The position numbers and the translations under genes are program-made. 8,205 nucleotides of DNA from Candidatus Omnitrophota bacterium. Its GTDB lineage: Bacteria > Omnitrophota > Gorgyraeia > Gygaellales > Profunditerraquicolaceae. The notes under the pieces were generated by a model that saw nothing but the letters and a program-made list of their open reading frames with translations, searched no databases and was not told the DNA's origin. Shown piece by piece: positions 6,270-8,205 of the stretch (its first letter is position 1; every line of letters begins with the position of its first letter). The DNA lies in assembly GCA_028716305.1 (NCBI GenBank), contig JAQUQA010000047.1:1-8205 (forward strand), given 5' to 3'.

Positions 6270-7064
6270 CTATTTTTCTCTTCCTAATGCTTCCTTTAGC
6301 CCTTCAATAAAATCAAGGTCAACTTTATATCCTAATGATTGCGCCTTACACACATCATCCCAGGCTTTTTCATATTCTTGAATATGGAAATATGCTTTTG
6401 CTCTACCAATAAAGACTTCTGCTTTTCCCCTATCAAAATACGGATCAGTGCCCAAAAATGATTCGATTCTTTTTGTATAATCAGCAATGGCGTTGTTATA
6501 ATCGCCTTTACCGATATGCGCAAGGGCTCTTTGAGAGTATACATCGTGGCATTGAGGTTCTTGTTTGAGAGTCTCGTCGTATTCCCTTATAGCGCGGTCA
6601 TAGTGACCAGAGCGCAGATATGCATCTCCCTGACTCCAATGTTTTTGTGGATTATAAAACAAGGGGACTGAATAAAAGAAGAGCCAAATTGAGCTGATTA
6701 TTACACCGAAAATAGCAGCAGAGTTACCTTGGAAAACATTAGCATTCCGTTTATTCATTATCAAAAAGATAATTCCGCATATAAATGCGCTCAAGCTTAA
6801 GATCCAGAACCCAAAAATTCCTGCCAATCCAAGTCCAAAACACAATAACGCTAACACGTGGATTCTATTATCACTCTTTACGCCTGATTTACTTAAATAA
6901 CCCAAAAAAATTTTATAATTTACAAGAAGAGCTCCAATAACAATACTACACAAATAAGGAAACAGTTGTGATACTCTGGCAGCCTGGAGAGAGCTTGCAA
7001 AGATCATTAACAAGCCAAAGAGCATAAGAATAATACCGAATACTTTTAAGAATATTATACCCAT
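6270..7064 (-). CDS. Membrane protein with C-terminal TPR repeats
   Basis: The protein has 264 aa. The N-terminal half has about four or five hydrophobic spans (roughly 4-26, 34-55, 70-102, 113-137). The C-terminal half is soluble and contains tetratricopeptide-type helices: WSQGDAYLRSGHYDRAIREYDETL (about 143-167, given here by its pattern) and a second copy, ALAHIGKGDYNNAIADY, with a third degenerate one near 212-232 (AKAYFHIQEYEKAWDD). TPRs bind other proteins; no partner is visible. No Shine-Dalgarno precedes ATG 7064, so the start is uncertain; the next Met is residue 14. The gene is clearly richer in A+T than the surrounding sequence and lies between two direct repeats, which suggests horizontal arrival. 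No terminator hairpin is obvious after the stop at 6270. Confidence 0.85.
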   Translation of the reverse strand: MGIIFLKVFGIILMLFGLLMIFASSLQAARVSQLFPYLCSIVIGALLVNYKIFLGYLSKSGVKSDNRIHVLALLCFGLGLAGIFGFWILSLSAFICGIIFLIMNKRNANVFQGNSAAIFGVIISSIWLFFYSVPLFYNPQKHWSQGDAYLRSGHYDRAIREYDETLKQEPQCHDVYSQRALAHIGKGDYNNAIADYTKRIESFLGTDPYFDRGKAEVFIGRAKAYFHIQEYEKAWDDVCKAQSLGYKVDLDFIEGLKEALGREK

Positions 7065-7151
7065 TTTGCGCTTTGAGTTTTACGCTTAGAACTAAAAAAG
7101 CAACCCTTCGTCTCGCAGAGTTGCCGTAAATTTACCGAATTTTCTAGCTTC

Positions 7152-7180
7152 ATTATCCTCCCCTACCGATTCCAAATCAA
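7152..7180 (-). promoter_or_regulatory. Possible promoter of the TPR gene
   Basis: TTGATT (7180-7175), a 17-nt spacer and GATAAT (7157-7152). The leader to ATG 7064 would be about 80 nt. The same bases can also be read as a GGAGG ribosome site plus ATG at 7153, so the assignment is ambiguous. The rest of 7065-7209 shows nothing else recognisable. Confidence 0.4.
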
Positions 7181-7209
7181 GCCTTTTTGCCCATCCTCCT
7201 CCCCTCTAT

Positions 7210-7326
7210 AGATTCTCAATCGAGGCATTCTTCTGACCTGTCGGGATCTAGGGAGCAGTCTTTACATTCCTTCAGCTAAGCTTTAGGTATTTTTTGTGGG
7301 TGACTTGGCTGTTTTCGAGCGGGGCC
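7210..7326 (+). repeat. Imperfect direct repeat, copy B
   Basis: Counterpart of 5934-6038: 26 identical bases at 7210-7235, then a diverged middle, then matching TTTTTGTGGGTG and TTTCGAGCGGGGC. In this copy the right end is also the left arm of the structured element 7286-7471. The middle is longer here (about 12 bp more) than in copy A. Confidence 0.7.
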
Positions 7327-7471
7327 TGTGGAGGCCCCGAGCGGGCATGGATCCCTGCTGCGCAAGCAGCAGGGAGAGCGAGGGGCCGGAACGGAGTGCA
7401 GCTGCGCCACGCCGGGGCGCAGCAAACGTCCCCGCGAGAAAATAGCCAAGGCAGGCCCTACAAAAAATACC
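7286..7471 (+). ncRNA. Candidate structured RNA with three-way junction
   Basis: Long closing stem P1: 7286-7300 with 7457-7471 (15 bp, one G-U), 7304-7316 with 7438-7450 (13 bp, one G-U), a tandem G-A/A-G mismatch (7317-7318 with 7436-7437), and 7319-7324 with 7430-7435 (6 bp). Inside, P2 is 7333-7338 with 7382-7387, capped by a 9-bp hairpin 7353-7361/7366-7374 with a GCAA tetraloop, and P3 is 7401-7408 with 7416-7423. The G-U pairs, tandem G-A and GNRA loop exist only in the plus-strand transcript, so plus is favoured. A competing hairpin (7321-7326 with 7333-7338) is possible. A palindromic repeat that is never transcribed is the alternative. I do not recognise the family. Confidence 0.55.
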
Positions 7472-7481
7472 TCTCACCAAC

Positions 7482-7521
7482 CAGAAAAGAAAAACGCCCC
7501 GGAATATACTTCCGGGGCGTT
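7482..7521 (-). terminator. Rho-independent terminator, displaced copy
   Basis: Perfect 12-bp stem (7493-7504 with 7510-7521), 5-nt loop, followed on the minus strand by a T-rich run (TTTTTCTTTTCTGG including the stem end). It lies downstream of the tRNA fragment at 7529-7558 exactly as the second terminator lies downstream of the intact tRNA. Confidence 0.75.
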
Positions 7522-7528
7522 AATAAAA

Positions 7529-7558
7529 TGCCGAGAGAGAGAATCGGACTCCCCACGC
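7529..7558 (-). pseudogene. tRNA-Phe 3' fragment
   Basis: These 30 bases are identical to the 3' part of the intact tRNA-Phe (discriminator, 3' acceptor strand, T arm and start of the variable loop). The identity breaks at 7558/7559, and the upstream sequence has no D arm or matching anticodon arm, so this is not a functional tRNA. A 7-bp inverted repeat (GCTTCCC ... GGGAAGC, 7562-7591) lies where the anticodon arm would be, but it has a long loop. Confidence 0.75.
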
Positions 7559-7594
7559 GTCGCTTCCCAACAAATTCATAGACAGGGAAGCTCC

Positions 7595-7620
7595 TTAGGA
7601 GGGGGCAAGCCCCCTCCTAA
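7595..7620. repeat. Perfect inverted repeat hairpin
   Basis: A 12-bp stem, TTAGGAGGGGGC with its complement, and a 2-nt AA centre. There is no T-tract after it on either strand, so it is not a standard terminator. It lies inside the putative att interval. Confidence 0.7.
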
Positions 7621-7662
7621 CGCTTGAAACCTGGATATTTTGTATTAAGGTATCGCTGTTCT

Positions 7663-7709
7663 CCCCCAATCGTGGGGGAATTCTTCCCCCACACCCCTTT
7701 GGCGTGGGG
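7663..7709. repeat. Cluster of overlapping alternative hairpins
   Basis: Three stems share arms: 7663-7668 with 7673-7678; 7674-7680 with 7684-7690; 7687-7692 with 7704-7709. The second excludes both others, so two mutually exclusive folds are possible. The layout is reminiscent of REP/BIME-type palindromic elements, but no transposase is nearby. From 7621 to 7662 nothing recognisable is seen. Confidence 0.5.
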
Positions 7710-7725
7710 AGTACGCTAATCTTGA

Positions 7726-7765
7726 CCAAAAGAAAGAACGCCCGGGAATAAATTTCCCGGGCGTT
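7726..7765 (-). terminator. Rho-independent terminator of tRNA-Phe
   Basis: Perfect 12-bp stem (7737-7748 with 7754-7765), 5-nt loop, then CTTTCTTTT on the minus strand. It begins 8 nt after the tRNA 3' end. The stem differs from the copy at 7493-7521 by one base pair swapped on both sides (C-G to G-C). Confidence 0.82.
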
Positions 7766-7772
7766 AATAAAA

Positions 7773-7844
7773 TGCCGAGAGAGAGAATCGGACTCCCCAC
7801 GCCGGCCTTTTCAGGGCCGCGCTCTACCACTGAGCTATCTCGGC
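7773..7844 (-). tRNA. tRNA-Phe (anticodon GAA)
   Basis: A 72-nt cloverleaf: acceptor GCCGAGA/TCTCGGC (7 bp), D stem GCTC/GAGC with an AGTGGTA loop, anticodon stem CGGCC/GGCCG with loop CTGAAAA giving anticodon GAA (7812-7810), a 5-nt variable loop, and T stem GGGAG/CTCTC (one G-U) with loop TCCGATT. The discriminator is A. CCA is not encoded, so it is added after transcription. No clear promoter is seen upstream; a perfect palindrome lies 17 bp before the 5' end. A terminator follows closely. Confidence 0.95.
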
Positions 7845-7860
7845 GAATTCCTTATTTCAG

Positions 7861-7898
7861 TAGGGGACGGTTCTGTTGTACAACAGAACCGTCCCCTA
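7861..7898. repeat. Perfect 38-bp palindrome
   Basis: A TAGGGGACGGTTCTG-type arm runs through a central GTAC into its exact complement, 19 bp per arm with no loop. From memory, GGGGACGGTTCTG-like palindromes are common dispersed REP-like elements tied to IS200-type (RAYT) transposases; no such transposase is in this window. It could form a cruciform or a long hairpin upstream of the tRNA. Confidence 0.8.
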
Positions 7899-7918
7899 AT
7901 TCTAGGGTTTTGCCTTTT

Positions 7919-8073
7919 TATTAGCTTATAGCTTATAACTTACAACTTATAACTACACTTAGCACTTACTGAACTTACGCCGAACGCCTCACGCCGAACG
8001 CCGTACGAACCTTGTGACCTGTGCCTTGTGACCTCACTTGGTCCTTGGTTCTCGGTCCTTGGTTCTTGGTTCT
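7919..8073 (-). repeat. Heptad-repeat island 4
   Basis: Read on the minus strand: GAACCAA/GGACCAA units (8073-8040), a GTGAG joint, GTCACAA/GGCACAG units (8034-8014), a GTTCGTACG joint, GTTCGGC-type units (8002-7980), an AAGTTCA joint and a new AT-rich block of GTTATAA/GCTATAA units (7954-7922). Block order matches islands 1 and 3, but on the opposite strand. It starts directly after the stop of the membrane-protein gene. Confidence 0.8.
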
Positions 8074-8077
8074 GAAA

Positions 8078-8205
8078 TTAACACTTTTCAAATTTATACA
8101 ATTTTACCATAAAAGGCGCAAATAGCAAGTAGATTGCAAAAAGCGTAAAAATCGCCAATTCCGGCAAGAGCACCGAGGTAAACAGGTAAAAAACCATCAA
8201 AACCA
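8078..8205 (-). CDS. C-terminal end of a membrane protein, 5' end outside window
   Basis: The frame is open from the window edge to TAA at 8080-8078 and shows 41 residues. They are strongly hydrophobic (two short spans around FYLFTSVLLP and LAIFTLFAIYLLFAPF) and end with a basic tail, MVKLYKFEKC. This looks like the last one or two membrane spans of an inner-membrane protein. An ATG at 8197 would give a complete 39-aa peptide, but no ribosome binding site is visible before it, so a partial gene is preferred. The family cannot be told. Confidence 0.5.
   Translation of the reverse strand, partial: VLMVFYLFTSVLLPELAIFTLFAIYLLFAPFMVKLYKFEKC

Larger units (their letters stand above)
7515..7802. 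mobile_element. Possible att-type duplication at tRNA-Phe
   Basis: A perfect 44-bp direct repeat, 7515-7558 and 7759-7802, spans the 3' part of tRNA-Phe and half of its terminator; weaker similarity extends to 7481 and 7726. Intact tRNA on one side and a 3' fragment on the other is the layout left by tRNA-targeting integrases. The interval is only about 200 bp with no gene, so any element is a remnant or a minimal cassette. Partial tandem duplication of the tRNA is the alternative. Confidence 0.45.

Noticed and set aside
7055..7153. 32-codon minus-strand frame (MKLENSVNL...) overlapping the TPR gene start, with GGGGAGG 3 nt upstream of its ATG
   Set aside because: The same bases form a TTGATT-17-GATAAT promoter whose -10 overlaps this ATG, so both cannot be used from that promoter. 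The peptide looks unremarkable. Translational coupling to the TPR gene, which lacks its own ribosome site, stays possible.
5934..7235. Both direct-repeat copies end a minus-strand frame with the same EECLD-stop, suggesting gene remnants
   Set aside because: Upstream in-frame stops occur within about 15-25 codons in both copies and the remaining residues are not alike, so coding origin is unproven.
7294..7627. Plus- and minus-strand frames across the three-way-junction element and tRNA fragment
   Set aside because: They run through base-paired stems and a tRNA fragment; the structure explains the sequence better than a protein.

Overview
The window reads like an uncultured Gram-negative-type bacterium. 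It has exported proteins with Sec signal peptides, many extended -10 promoters, and non-coding islands of heptanucleotide repeats. That style resembles genomes of candidate phyla such as Omnitrophota, but the assignment is recalled impression and no diagnostic marker gene is present.

Left part (1-4459): two exported-protein genes lie on the minus strand, a six-hairpin-like protein cut by the window edge (1-1600) and a small Asn/Pro/Tyr-rich secreted protein (1641-2147). They probably form an operon. A divergent intergenic region with two good promoters separates them from a plus-strand gene (2369-4459). That gene fuses a family 2 glycosyltransferase, a hydrophobic stretch and a radical SAM domain with a short SPASM-like cysteine tail.

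Middle part (4475-5882): two minus-strand genes encode short Cys-rich peptides (101 and 75 aa). They share one N-terminal motif (W-x-[KR]-P-x-L-x-V-L ... V-L-x-x-C-K) and then have unrelated Gly/Cys/aromatic tails. Both follow nearly the same promoter element. A 35-aa membrane peptide with a TTG start sits between them, and heptad-repeat islands separate the three genes. The first peptide gene converges on the radical SAM gene with a 15-bp gap. The best guess for an undescribed system is a RiPP-like family of precursors with a glycosyltransferase/radical SAM maturase. The link is inferred from proximity and motif only, and no transporter or protease is visible.

Right part (5883-8205): an AT-rich membrane/TPR gene (6270-7064, minus) lies between two copies of an imperfect direct repeat of about 105-120 bp. 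GC-rich structured elements follow each copy. The second (7286-7471) folds into a three-way junction, and its G-U pairs, tandem G-A mismatch and GNRA loop all favour a plus-strand RNA. Next come an intact tRNA-Phe(GAA) gene with its terminator and, 244 bp away, a second copy of the tRNA 3' part and terminator, which resembles an attachment-site scar. The short interval between them is full of hairpins. A perfect 38-bp palindrome, another heptad island and the 3' end of a membrane-protein gene close the window.
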